NCBI GenBank assembly: GCA_963920575.1
Contig: OY986969.1
Location: 17,965,288-18,029,287, forward strand
DNA length: 64,000 nt
Direction: 5' to 3'
Source: Narthecium ossifragum
Taxonomy: Eukaryota; Streptophyta; Magnoliopsida; Dioscoreales; Nartheciaceae
Of this stretch, positions 41,013-51,823 are shown in pieces. The translations under genes and the position numbers were made by a program. The notes beneath the pieces are model-generated. The model was given only the letters and a program-made list of their open reading frames with translations, ran no database searches and was not told where the DNA came from. Position 1 is the first letter of the stretch, and each line of letters opens with the position of its first letter.

Positions 41013-43337
41013 CTAGAAGACATGACAAAAGTTACCTCGAGAAGGGAACAAGTGCGGATACTCCTGCCGCACGCGCGCCTCGCGCTCCCAGGTCATCTCC
41101 TCCACGCCTCTGTACCTACACAGTACCTTGACCAAGGGAATCGTCTTGCCCCGCAAGACCTGATCCCTCCGGTCAAGTACTCGAACTGGCTGCTCAACGA
41201 ACGCCGCGTCTGCCTCAAGCTCGATGTCATCCACTCTGATGAGATATGAAGGGTCGGGGTGGTACTTCCTCAGTATTGACACGTGAAAAGTCGGGTGCAC
41301 AGCGGACATGTGCTGAGGAAGGTCCAAGCGGTAGGCTACCACGGCGACCCTCTCTAGGATCTCAAACGGTCCGACGAACCTCGGAGCCAACTTGACCCCG
41401 CTGCAAAACTTGACAGACCCTCTATACGGTGCTGCCCGCAGGAACACACTCAACTGCGAACTCAAGCGGTCGTCGGCTCTGATCTGCATAACTCTTATGC
41501 CGACTTTGGGCCGTCAGAAGCCTCTACCTGATCTGTACTAACCTCTCTGACGACACCCTGACGATGTCTGGACCGGTGAGTGACGCCTCTCCAACCTCTG
41601 TCCAGCAAACTGGGGAACGGCACGGCCTACCGTACAACGCCTCGAAAGGTGCTACTCCAAGACTGGACTGGTAGCTGTTGTTGTAGGCGAACTCCACCAA
41701 GGCAATGTGCTCCTCCCAGCTGCCTCCTGCGTCGAGGACACATGCTCTCAGCATGTCCTCCAAGATCTGGATTGTCCGCTCTGACTGTCCGTCGGTCTGC
41801 GGATGAAACGCCGTACTAAACGTCAGGAGTGTGCTAACTACCTCCTGAAAGCCTCGCCAGAACCTGCTAGTGAACCTGGGGTCGCGGTCTGACACTATCG
41901 ACACTGGAACCCCGTGTAGTCTGACTACCTCTCTGACTTACAAGCTACCCAACCTGTCAGTCAAGTCTGTCATCCGCATAGGCAGGATGTGCGCCGATTT
42001 GGTCCATCGATCAACGATGACCCAAATCGTGTCATGCCCCCTAGGCGATCTCGGTAGCCCGGTCACGAAGTCCATCGTGATGTGCTCCCACTTCCACTCA
42101 GCTAGTGGAAGCGGCTGAAGTAACCCCGTAGTCCACTGATGCTCTGCCTTGACTTTCTGACAGGTAAGGCAGCGCGATACGAACTCCGTCACTGCCGTCT
42201 TCATCCCGCGCCACCAGAATTGTCGCCGAAGATCCTGGTACATCTTGGTACCGCCGGGATGAACTGCAAAGCGAGAGTGGTGGAACTCTCATAGGACGGC
42301 GTCTCGAAAAGCCGAATCTGCTGGAACCGCTACTCTGCCTCGAAACCGTAGCCCTCCGTCTGACGATACTATCCAGTCTCCGTCCGCGTCCTCGAGCTCT
42401 GGGTCACTGTGTTGTGCCTCTAACACTCTGGCTAGAACTGCTGCCATACTCTGTACTGCGTCTAGGAAGCTGCTGGATCCCTGATCCTCAAACTCGAGCC
42501 CCAACTGGCCCGCTATCTCAAGAGCCTGCCACTGCCGAAGTGACAACCCTGCAACTGCTGCTCTGGTGTCTCTCACCTGTCTGCTCAGCGCGTCTGCTAC
42601 GACGTTTGCCTTACCAGGATGGTAATGCAACTCAAAGTCGTAGTCCTCCAGTAGCTCCATCCAGCGTCGCTGCCTCAGGTTGAGGTCAGATTGGGTGAAA
42701 ACGTACCTCAAGCTCTTATGGTCCGAGAAGACAAAGAACTTCTCGCCATAGAGGTAGTGACGCCAGGTCTTCAGGGCGAAGACCACCGCTGCTAGTGCGT
42801 CGGGTAGTTCCTCTCATGGTTCTTCAGCTGACGAGAACCATAGGAAACTACGTGACCCTCCTGCATGAGGACACACCCCAAACCCTCACCGCTGGCGTCG
42901 CAGTAGACACTGTAACCAACCCCTCGCTCGGGGACGATCAGCACCGGCGTACTGGTCAACCTGATCCTCAGCTCTACGAAGGCTCGCTCACAAGCATCAT
43001 CGCACACGAACGGGACGGCCTTCTCTGTCAGTCTGGTCAACGGTCCGGCAACTCTGGAGAAGTCCCGCATGAACCGCCTGTAGTAGCCTGCCAGGGCCAA
43101 GAAACTGTGGACCTTGAACACTGTCCTCGGTCTCTGCCACTGTACCACTGCCTCGACCTTGGCGGGGTCGACTGAGATCCCTGCTGCCGACACTACGTGT
43201 CCAAGGAATCCCACCTGTGCAAGCCAGAACTCGCACTTGGAAGCCTGGGCATAAAGCCGATGCTCCCGAAGTAGTTGCAACACTGTCGCCAAGTGTCGCT
43301 CGTGCTCCGCCTCTGACCGAGAGTAGATCAGGATGTC
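41013..43337 (-). pseudogene. pol: Tekay-2 pol remnant: RT, RNase H, integrase, chromodomain
   Basis: Minus sense: RT from ILIYSR (43330) with [16 protein letters not shown]; RNase [16 protein letters not shown] (about 42900) and [11 protein letters not shown] (Asp kept, unlike Tekay-1); integrase zinc finger CLTCQKVKAEH (about 42150), core [20 protein letters not shown] (about 41890), [12 protein letters not shown]; chromodomain [14 protein letters not shown] to MTWEREARV (about 41050-41190). Frame breaks near 42788, 42250, 41930 and 41500. The most N-terminal part is fused in frame to Athila-B gag. Confidence 0.85.
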
Positions 43338-43746
43338 CCGAAGTAGCTGCAACATTGTAGCAGTCTGGTTATGGAATGTAGCCACCATTTCCTCAAACTC
43401 TCTTATATGAACATAAGGGTTTTCACTATCCATCCCATGGAAGGTAGGAAGGAGCGGGATCATACCCGGCTTGATATCTAATTGAGTGTTCGGAGGAAAC
43501 ATTATGCATGATGGTGTGGTAGTGCGTGCATGATGGTGTGGCAGTGCGAGTTGGGTGCAAATATTCTTCAAATATTTTAATAGGCGGATCTTCTTGATCA
43601 CCCATCGTGAAAATTGAGTGCGTGCTTACAGAGCCTGTGTCAGAGGCTGGAGGTGTATCAAACAAATTCTCGATATTAATAGCGTTATCATAATCAACTT
43701 CAGGTTTCTTTTCAAATCTCCCCAACTTATCTCTATGTCTAAGCAT
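43338..43746 (-). pseudogene. gag: Athila-B gag N-terminus, fused in frame to Tekay-2 RT
   Basis: MLRHRDKLGRFEKKPEV at 43746 matches Athila-A MPRYRDELGRF. After a frame change near 43500 it continues [20 protein letters not shown] and [14 protein letters not shown], then reads without a stop into Tekay-2 RT. The open frame 43601-42792 spans both. A 25-base stretch at the joint (43337-43361) copies 43265-43289 of Tekay-2. Confidence 0.85.
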
Positions 43747-43916
43747 GCAATCACTTGTACTCTCTGTCTATTTTTTTTAAATAAAACAAAGCAAAAACTG
43801 ACATGAAAACTAAACTAAACATGAAGAAAGCAACAAAGAAAGGAGCAAAGTTACCGCTTTTGGTGTATCAATTCAGCAAACCTCTCCTTGCAGTGCTCCT
43901 TGCTAAACCATCTCTA

Positions 43917-43930
43917 GGGCAACGGCGCCA
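43917..43930 (-). promoter_or_regulatory. Athila-B primer binding site, Asp tRNA
   Basis: In minus sense TGGCGCCGTTGCCC, identical over 13 bases with the Athila-A site. It fixes the end of the Athila-B 5' LTR just to the right. Confidence 0.85.
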
Positions 43931-43935
43931 AAATT

Positions 43936-44614
43936 TGATTAAGCCCAAAAAGATATGACAGCGGTTACAACAGTATAGCCTAAGACGGTGGTCGTATCCA
44001 CAGAGAGACAGTGGCTAGGATTATGCAATTATGAGAGGATAAAAGTAAAATAATAAAAAGTCGATTATGTTAGAACCGAAAACAAGCAAAGGTTGAGTGT
44101 TTTTAGAGAAGTTTCTTAAAGATTAATGTGGCATGGCATTGGAGATCTCTCACTTGAACTCGAGTATTTCTCTCACCCTCTATCTTGTAAGATATAGAAT
44201 TGGTGGATTCATATCCCAATCTCGCCAATCGGAATATATTGAACTACAAATCATAGCAAGCAATAATAGTAACTCTCATAGATCATTCTCCTTTCATGAA
44301 TCATGCAACTATCACCTTGCTCAATTAGATTCAAAGACGATGATATATTTAAGTGATAACGTAGCAAAGATATTGAACCCTAAGACGACGATATGCTTAA
44401 ACAATAACGCAGCAGAAAATCTGATTAACAAAGGAACAACAAATTAAACCATGCCCAAAAACATCACTGATTATTTATGAGAAGAATCAAGTCCCAACTT
44501 AAGCACATTCAAAAGATCAAAAACAAATAAGAAAATAGATCCATACGAGAGTTGTGTCAACAATAAGATCAAAATAGGATTTTAGATGAGAAGAAAAACT
44601 CTTATTCAAACTTG
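43936..44614 (-). repeat. Athila-B 5' LTR, R/U5 part
   Basis: In minus sense it ends GGGCTTAATCA beside the primer site. It contains CTCTCTGTGGATACGACCAC, which matches the U5 of Athila-A (CTGTGGGATTCGACCTC). It is interrupted by the Tat solo LTR at 44615-44619 (TSD) and continues at 51065. Confidence 0.75.
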
Positions 44615-45231
44615 ATCACTGTTGACACCGATTTTGACTAAGGCTTAAATTCGTAATATTTATGAAATTTCCCTTGTCACATATGTTGATTCCTTAGATC
44701 TTTTGCAAAGGCTTGAAAATATTCAGGCATGCCCCATTGAATTTAAAACATATTTAAAGTATTCTATACACGCTCTCCTGGGTGCCAGGAGAGCAAAGGG
44801 TGTTTTGGTAATTGTCACCTCCATGGGAATTTTGGGAATTCCGATGAAATAGACATACTGAGTTTTCCTTCTAAAACTTTTTCAATGGTCCTTAGATGGT
44901 TTTGATGGTCTCCTATATAAACCTGCAAGTCTAAAACCATTTTTCTTCAAAAGGGCATTTTGGTCATTTTCAGCCTCCAGGAGGTAATGATTCAAAATGA
45001 ACATACAAACTCACACATATCAACCCTTCATGGTCACATCCACCTTAGGGGTACATTCGTCCAAAATACACACGGACATTACATGAACAACAAGGCCAAA
45101 AGGGCATTTCGGTTCAAAATACATGTGATCAAAGGATATTTTGGTAATTTACACTCCGGCCCAGCTGGGAATACTTTAGTAAAAATTCCAAAATATGATA
45201 TGAAATATTCAAAATTTGAACAAATATTCAA

Positions 45232-45679
45232 ATTTGATGGCTTCTTGGAGGATGTGTTGGTTAAGGTTGATGGCTTCTTTTTTATAGTTGACTTCATTGT
45301 CTTAGACATGGAGCCTGTTGGTCTTTGCAAGAAATCCGTGCCTATTATCTTAGGTCGACCTTTCCTAGCTACTGCGAATGCTTGTATAAATTATCGTACA
45401 GGTGTTATGGCTATCTCGTTTGGTAACATGAAAAAACGTGTGAATATATTTAAGGATGCATGTGTGCCTGAAAATAATGACTGCTTTGCTGTTGATGTTA
45501 TTAATTCCTATATTCCTTATTCATCCTTGTTTGACATTGACTTAGATACTGGGCAATTTTATACTGAAACAAACTTATGCACGAAGATGCCAAAATTTTC
45601 CATAGTTGAACCACCACCTCCTCCTTTACCTATATCTGCACCATCGTCCCTACCAACAACATCTATTTTGAAATTATAA
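45232..45679 (+). pseudogene. Athila-C aspartic protease-flanking remnant
   Basis: GFLEDVLVKVDGFFFIVDFI and VPIILGRPFLATANACINY correspond to the second half of the Athila protease (compare ILGRPFLATANAIINC in Athila-A). The DLGAS active-site half is missing. The open frame extends upstream to 44960 into Tat LTR sequence, an accidental fusion. A following stretch (45698-45901, MHLKDSFITKGETYRKPG) is open but not recognised. Confidence 0.75.
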
Positions 45680-46146
45680 CCTTCGACCCCTTCGCTTATG
45701 ATGCATCTTAAGGATAGTTTCATTACTAAGGGAGAGACATATCGCAAACCTGGTTGTAAGATGAAATTTGCAGGTTTAATCCAAATTCAACAAAAGAACG
45801 ATAGGTTGTCTTTTATAGAGGGTGGGGTTTTTAATACACTCGTTGGGAGGAAAGAATTAATCGGTATACATCATCAAATACTTGACATACTGCGGGGCTG
45901 AGTATGGTTGAAATCAGTATGTGGAGGAGATTATTTTTGGAGGTGTGATCGTGTCCGTCAATCTGATGGATCTTTGCTATAACTGACCTTTTCGGGAAGT
46001 CTGGCGAGAGACTTTAATTTCCGCACTTTCTGGGAGGCAACCCAGTTTGTACGAATTTTTCCTTACTTTTTTGGATTTTTCCTTATTTTTTAGGTTTTTT
46101 TGAGACTTTTCCATTTTTTTCCCCTTATTTTCCCCCTATTTTTCTC

Positions 46147-46985
46147 TCACCTCCCGATCGGCTCACCTGCGAGCAAGGACATCATCGTCCCAGCTTCGGC
46201 TGCCTTCAATCGGCTCGTCCCCGAGCCGTGTACCCTCGCCGGCCGTCGCTCTCTCTTCGGCCGCCCTCATCCCTCCAAACCAGTACCATAACCTTCGCCA
46301 ACCTTCCACCTCTTCAACTCCGTCCTCCGCCTCCCTCGATACCCTCTCCTCCGACGCCGATGACCCCTCCACCGTCGTCTTCACCACCATCCACGGACTT
46401 TCACCGACCCAAAACACCTCTAGAACCTTCCTCCTATCACCGCGAAGCTTCCTCGACCATTAAAACCTTTCCTTGATGGCTGAATCATCGGCTTCGCCTC
46501 TAGCGGTCTCAACCTCTCCGACCACCTTCAATCCACCACCTGAAAGCCCAATTCTTCAATGGACACCATAGGACAGTTCCTTTGCCTTCAGCGATCCTTT
46601 CTCTATCATCCCGTCCTTGATTGGTGCTCCGATCATCAGAATCCAATTTCGGCCACCATCATCCTCCGCGCCGTTCACCGCCGTTCCGTCGCCTGGAGGC
46701 CATGAATCTTCGATCAGACCTCACCAACACATTCCTTGACCTTTCACGATTCTATCCCCACCAGTCCCGTCCTCCGGCGACGAGGTTTCACCATCGATCC
46801 ATCGCTGGTGAACTTTCAGCCGTCCGATGGCAGCTTGACACGATCCAGTCGCTACAGTGTTTTGATTTCCGATTGGACGGTCTAGATATTCGATCGGGAC
46901 CATCACAAGCATTCACGGGTGTTCACTTTTCTCTATCTCCGCTAATTTTGAATTTGATCTCGCCTTGGGTTGCAGACCATGGATG
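46147..46985 (+). other. GC-rich C/T-skewed block of unknown origin in Athila-C
   Basis: It is rich in CCG and TCC, in contrast to the AT-rich surroundings. Open frames at 46100-46291, 46228-46476 and 46621-46986 show no recognisable domain and low-complexity Pro/Ser/Arg content. It could be a captured host segment or a decayed env-like region; neither is supported by a motif. Confidence 0.4.
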
Positions 46986-47860
46986 AGAAGGACCATACTG
47001 CGGATTACGACTAATTTGGTGATCTGCTTGGATATTTTGGTTCTTTATTTCCTTGTTTCTGATGTCTAGAAGATTATTTTTAATGTATTATCACCTTTAC
47101 GATTTATCTGTGCATGTTATATTTTTGTGAGGTGAATGTTTGTACAGATCAATATATCATGAAAATACAAAGGAGACTCTGCCCTTTATTCTAATATATT
47201 TTTGTGATACCGAAATTTTCTATGATTCTAATACCTTTTTGGACTTTTATTAGTTATATTTGATCCTTTTTGGAAAGGTATATATTTTTGTAACAGGTTA
47301 TGTGGGGAAGGAAGTATTAATTCAATGATGGCAGTGCCTAAACTAAAATTGGAAGAGAGAGAAATCTATTTTTGAACATTCATCATGGTTATCTGTACCC
47401 TTTATTCTTTGATTTAGTTTTATGACTTAGTGTAATTGGGGACAAATACATTTAAGTTAGGGGGTAGAATTCTAGGAATTCAGGCTTATTATTTTTCTGC
47501 TAACCAAATATTATACATCCCTTGAATTATGTCAAAAGAATGAAATTATGATATGATTTGACAAAGGTGCATGTTTTAGAAATTTATTTTATGAATTATT
47601 CTGAGACTTGTATGTTGACATAAGAAATAGTAAATTTTTATTATGCATGATATTATTTCTACACTTTAACACTTTTACCATGATTTAAGGATAACTTGAC
47701 ATATCCTAATACACATGTTCACTTTCACATGTTAAGGGGTTGATATTAGATTCTAAGCATCATACTGGGATAGGTTTATAATTTTATGTCATGACACAGA
47801 AAATACATGAACACATGCAATTATCTGAGTATGCAAAAAAAAAAGAAGAAAACAAAATGA
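46986..47860 (+). other. Athila-C AT-rich noncoding region
   Basis: No gene seen. It contains the internal purine block (GGGGACAAATACATTTAAG then TTAGGGGGTAG, about 47437-47466) at the position expected from Athila-A. Confidence 0.6.
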
Positions 47861-47864
47861 ATTT

Positions 47865-48105
47865 TCAACTTAGTAACCGGGCAGTGTGCTTAGCCAGCGT
47901 GGTATTCGCGTAAAACGGTTGAATTTCCTGAAAAAAAAAAGAAAGAAATGAGGATTTTCAACTTAGTAACCGGGCAGTGTGCCTAACCAGCGTCGTGTTC
48001 GCGTAAAACGGTTGAATTTCCTGGAATAAAAAAATAAGGGTTTCATACTTAGTAACCGGGCAATGTGCCTAACAAGGTGTGTTGTTCGCGTAAAACAGTT
48101 GAAAT
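47865..48105 (+). repeat. Athila 3' modules with AGTAACCGGG core (Athila-C, three copies)
   Basis: Cores at 47872, 47965 and 48051 (spacing 93 and 86). Each unit: AGTAACCGGGCA(G/A)TGTGC, a variable stretch, TTCGCGTAAAAC(G/A)GTTGAA, then CCTG and an A-rich run. Confidence 0.92.
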
Positions 48106-48653
48106 TCCTGCAGAAAAAAAATGAAAAAAAAAATGAAAAAAAAAACAACAGAGATTGCTATGTGATGAGTAGAAGATATGTGCTTAAATATGATTGTGAT
48201 CTTGAATAGTTGAAGTGTTTAGATATAATTGATACTCTGAAGCATGTGGAACCCCATTCACACACAAGAGTGTTAAAGTTATTTTTAATCATGATTAAAT
48301 ATGTTGAAGTGTTGGAAATATGTTATGACATGTTCTGATTTACTATATTTTTATGTGACTATGAGTTGAAGGGTATATTTATGGATGTTATTTCTATTTC
48401 ATGCATTAGAGTTGATGAGTATTATGATTGATTTCAAATGATATATTCAAGGAAATGTATTGATATTTGTGGGTGTCCTCCATGAAAACCCTCAGGAGAC
48501 TATAACTCCTCCACTGGGGTAACCTAGGGGTTTGAAGGCTTGTTGCACATGCTAAGTGCAATCGTGAGACCTACGAAAGTGGCTAGTTAGATTTACTGCT
48601 TTTTTTTTATATTTTCTTTGCTCGAGGACTAGCAAAGTGTAAGTTGGGGGGTG
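48106..48653 (+). other. Athila-C region between modules and LTR
   Basis: AT-rich with no coding frame of note. It ends in CTCGAGGACTAGCAAAGTG and the polypurine tract TTGGGGGG, parallel to CTAGAGACTAGCAATAAGC before the Athila-A LTR. Confidence 0.6.
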
Positions 48654-49992
48654 CGATGAGTCACTAATTATTCATAATTAAACCCCTTAAATTACCATTG
48701 TTAGGCCTAGAGTAGGTTTATTTGATATCATATTGCTTGATTTCAGGTTTAAATAGGATTGGAGAAGAAATACAAGAAATTCGGTCAAAAATCATTAAAT
48801 TCTGCAAAAAGACTGCTTCGTCGACTGTTTAGAAATAAATCACCAGACATCCTACAAACATCTAAATATTCTGAAATTCTGGGAGATGAAAGAAGACTCC
48901 AAGAGCTACAACTTTAATGTTGAAGACTTTGTGAGATTCCGTATACATTGGTGCCAGTTTTGAAGCAAAGTTGAATCTATGAAAGCTGAAATTTGAGAAA
49001 GGCTGAAATTAATTAATGACGTGGCATACCAAGTCCGACTTGAGCGATGAATCGGATTTGAGTCCGATTGATCGCTTCGATGACGTCATCAACACGAAAT
49101 TTAGGGAAATTAGAGTTTAAGTTCAATTATAACTCCTAATTTCGGGGTTGAGGGTTTCGGAGACATAAAGGGGTTATTCCAGCCGAAAATTATCATCTTT
49201 TGGCCCACTTTTGGAGGAGAAGGCTAGCGTTTTGAAGATGGAGATCTTTCCGCGGGGATCAACGGCTTCCTTCCCAACACATATGGATCTCTCCCAGAAG
49301 ATGAGTAACTAATTCTAAACTTAGGGATATCATGAAACCCTAGTGTAGGTTTTGATTTTCTTTGATTTGATTCTTGTAAACTTCTTCTCAACATGATCTC
49401 ATAAATACGGTTTTAATGATTAGAGATTTGAGGGAACAGAGTTTCTTTGAAGTATTTTTCAGTCGTATAAGCTTTCTGTGATTGTTTATAAAGATTTATG
49501 AATTGGTTTTCATGTGATTTATGGTCATTAGGAGTAGTATAACTTGAAGTAATCGTAGGATCGAAGACAACCTATGCCAAGAAAGATAGGTTTTGCCGTT
49601 AGGAACATAAATCTTATTTTAGGGATTCATGTGAGCTTGTAGCCATATGATCCACAATGTTGAGAGAAGTGAACAAGAGGATAACTAGAGAAGATTGAAG
49701 GTGAAGCTAGGGTCGATTGAGTAATCCCTAGGTAATTCATCACTTGGTTCCAATCCCGATCACTTTACTTGCTTTCTTAGATAGTTTTTTTAGATAATTC
49801 AACCCACCTTTTGATTACTCCACTTAGAAATCAGTTTCGAGAATTGATTTTCAGTTTCCAACGTTTTCCTTGTGGTTCGACTCCAGATTTCACCGCTAGT
49901 CTACGTAGTAGTATTAGTAATTGAATAAGGATATAAATTTAAGATTTGATTGAGGTTAGCAACGTTTTAACAACAACGTTTGCAAGCGATCA
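48654..49992 (+). repeat. Athila-C 3' LTR
   Basis: It starts CGATGAGTCAC (T to C at the first base relative to TGATGAG) right after the polypurine tract and ends near GCAAGCGATCA. U5 resembles Athila-A (TGTGGTTCGACTCC). Homology to the Athila-A LTR is limited to the ends and a few blocks, so it is a different subfamily. About 1339 bp; the right end is inferred from the switch to Tekay sequence. Confidence 0.65.
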
Positions 49993-50504
49993 CTAGCCTA
50001 GAGCAGCTTCAATCCCAGCTGCAAGGCCTTGGATCGTCCAAAATCTCTTCAAAATCTGGCAGCTCTGAGCTCAAGAACACGGATTTCAAAAGGGATTCAA
50101 GGAAGAGGGTTACATCCGTTTTATAGACAAACGAATTGACCTACGAATGATCGATCTTCATGACGATCTCGCCTTGACTTTCTGGCATTAAAAGATCGAT
50201 CTTCTAGCAAGGAAAGATCGATCATTTAAGTGCAGAAAGCTAGACTTGGGCTAAAACTCAAGCCCAAGCCCAGATCTTTTGATCCCGGGTCCACCTAACC
50301 TTTTTAATCAAACACTAACACAACCATGGTCAGTGTGTGCACACACGGGTGTGAAACGAACCAACAAGGCGTAATTTCCCAAATTGCTCTTGCGGTCCAA
50401 GAACAATGCAATCCACCGGATCATGTGCTTGATGCGAAACAATCAAACGAGCCAAGGGTCCGACCCAGCCGGTCGACCCAGGAGTAGTGGGACAGGTCCT
50501 CACA
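49993..50504 (-). mobile_element. Tekay-3: LTR fragment
   Basis: In minus sense it begins TGTGAGGACCTG (50504) and aligns with the U3/R side of the Tekay-2 LTR (compare GCCTTGGATCGTCC at 50025 and at 40505; GTCAGTGTGTGCACAC at 50330 and at 40830). It holds GATCGATC hairpins at 50146-50226. It is truncated at 49993 where Athila-C begins. Confidence 0.8.
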
Positions 50505-51064
50505 AAGTGAGAGGGTGGAAAAAGAAGAGAGGTTGGCGGAGATCAACTCTTGGAGATCTAGAGAAGCAGACATGCTGCTGGAGTCCTGAAGGCATACCAA
50601 GAGAGAGAGATCCTGAAAGCCAACGCTTGAAGAGCCCATATAAAGAAGTCGGAAGCAAAGATGTCGGAGATACAAAAGTGAAAACTTCATCAACTTGGAG
50701 AGCCTACAATTCCAAAGAATCCAAGGAGGAAGACAAAAGTAGATCTGTACTGGAAACAAAGGTGAGGGTCGGAGGCTTCGCCTCCACCCAATATCCTTCC
50801 TACTTCTTTCTTTTATTCCTTTGTCATTTTCTTACTTTAATATTAATGTAATGGGGCTTTAAGTCCCGGATCTGAAATCATGGGTCTTCCCTTTGGGGAT
50901 GTAAATGACGGAAAAATTTCAATCACAAATACCTATGTGTGATGAAATTAAAACCCAGGAGTGTTGTTCCCACAATCACCCATCGATGTAATTCAAACTT
51001 TTGTCACAATGAAATCTGAAATCTCGTTCCCGTGAGACCTGAGTTTCTTTTGTCGAACAATCAC

Positions 51065-51823
51065 CCCTTCGCTCTACCAAAAGGATCTACTCGTTGATGG
51101 ATGATGAAGATATCTTCAAAAATGTCTCCAAGAAGTCTTCCAAAAGTCCTCCCCAAACTCTCTTGACTAACCCTAAGTTTCCTATTTATAGGCTCCCAAA
51201 AATTAAGAAACTCGGGTTAGGTTTAAACCAATTATACACTCGCGGTCCATCCGGCGGTCGACAGTCAACTGTTCAAGTTTATTTGGAAAAGCGACACTCG
51301 ATCCTTGCATCGACCCTGAGAAGTTTTTTTCGTGACAGAGGCTGACGATCGATCTGGCAGTCGATGCGACAGTCGACCGTGAGTATAGTAAGCGCGACGG
51401 TCGATCTCGAGGATGATGTGTCGGTCGAGCGTCACTCTAATGAGCGCGACGGTCGATCAGGCGATCGACCTCTAGTCTCTTTTACCACCGCACTATTGGT
51501 ACTAAAAATATTGTTACTTCCTCTAGGAGACTCGGAGTTTTGAACCGTAAAATTCTCCAAAAACTAGACTTCAAGAGCTTTCGAATCATATAAGGAACAA
51601 CATCTAGTTCTTCATTAGCAGGTACAGTTTAATCTTTCAAGTTGACCACTATAATCTTTTCGCTTTCTTTGCTCATTTTGAGTCCTATTTACTGCATTTT
51701 CAGCAAGCTTTATGAAGCAACATATAAATACAAAAATAGTACAAAAGAGGTCGATTAAGGATGACAATCTAGCAATTGAGATGGTTATAAGAATGTTCAG
51801 AGTGCACTTTCATGCACTCATCA
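51065..51823 (-). repeat. Athila-B 5' LTR, U3 part
   Basis: In minus sense it begins TGATGAGTGCATGAAAGTGC (51823), identical to the Athila-A LTR start. It carries a hairpin array (51250-51475) and TATAAATA at 51190-51183, in the same order as Athila-A. It is separated from the R/U5 part by the Tat solo LTR. Confidence 0.88.
51250..51475 (-). repeat. ACGGTCGAT-type hairpin array in an Athila LTR
   Basis: GACGGTCGATCTCGAGG, GTCGGTCGAGCGTC, GACGGTCGATCAGGCGATCGACC, and CAGTCGATGCGACAGTCGACC. The core matches the array of Tekay-1 (ACGGTCGAT) and not the GATCGATCGG core of the related Athila-A. Arms are less perfect, as expected for an old LTR. Confidence 0.75.

Larger units (their letters stand above)
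39350..43337 (-). mobile_element. Tekay-2: 5'-truncated minus-strand Tekay element
   Basis: From right to left in its own sense: RT (start lost), RNase H, integrase, chromodomain, pre-LTR block, 3' LTR. The 5' half (5' LTR, gag, protease, part of RT) is gone; the break at 43337 abuts Athila-B gag. It inserted into Athila-B gag, and the later deletion also removed part of that gag. Confidence 0.88.
45232..49992 (+). mobile_element. Athila-C: 5'-truncated, internally deleted Athila element
   Basis: It starts abruptly in the protease region, lacks RT, RNase H and integrase, then has the Athila 3' landmarks in order: GGGAGGCAACCCAGTTT (about 46030), internal purine tract (about 47450), three AGTAACCGGG modules (47865-48105), polypurine tract TTGGGGGG (48644-48651) and an LTR (48654-49992). 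A GC-rich 0.84-kb block at 46147-46985 is out of character with the rest. Confidence 0.75.
44620..51059 (+). mobile_element. Tat-type solo LTR (TGTTGACACC...GTCGAACA) containing nested pieces
   Basis: Bounded by ATCAC at 44615-44619 and 51060-51064, with ends TGTTGACACCG and TTTGTCGAACA that are near-inverted. The two outer parts (44620-about 45231, with TATATAA at 44914-44920, and 50505-51059) add up to about 1.16 kb. Between them are Athila-C and a Tekay LTR fragment. The TSD and terminal motif support a solo LTR; the family assignment is by general resemblance to Tat/Ogre LTRs and is tentative. Removing it restores a continuous Athila-B LTR. Confidence 0.75.
22720..51823 (-). mobile_element. 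Athila-B: old minus-strand Athila element, host of the middle nest
   Basis: Its parts, in its own 5' to 3' order (right to left): 5' LTR 51823-51065 and 44614-43936, primer site 43930-43917, gag 43746-about 43362, a gag gap, gag 39349-38652, gag-pol 28236-24050, 3' noncoding region about 24040-22720. The 3' LTR is missing. It is interrupted by Tekay-2, a PIF MITE, Athila-A and a Tat solo LTR with its own contents. The protein sequence resembles Athila-A but is much more decayed. The right LTR edge reads TGATGAGTGC in minus sense, identical in start to the Athila-A LTR. Confidence 0.85.

Noticed and set aside
44960..45679. 239-codon frame as a single gene
   Set aside because: The first third is Tat LTR sequence, the rest is Athila protease-flanking sequence; an accidental fusion across an element joint.
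46100..46986. Athila env-like gene
   Set aside because: The place after pol would fit, but no signal peptide, membrane anchor or conserved frame could be seen in this GC-rich block.
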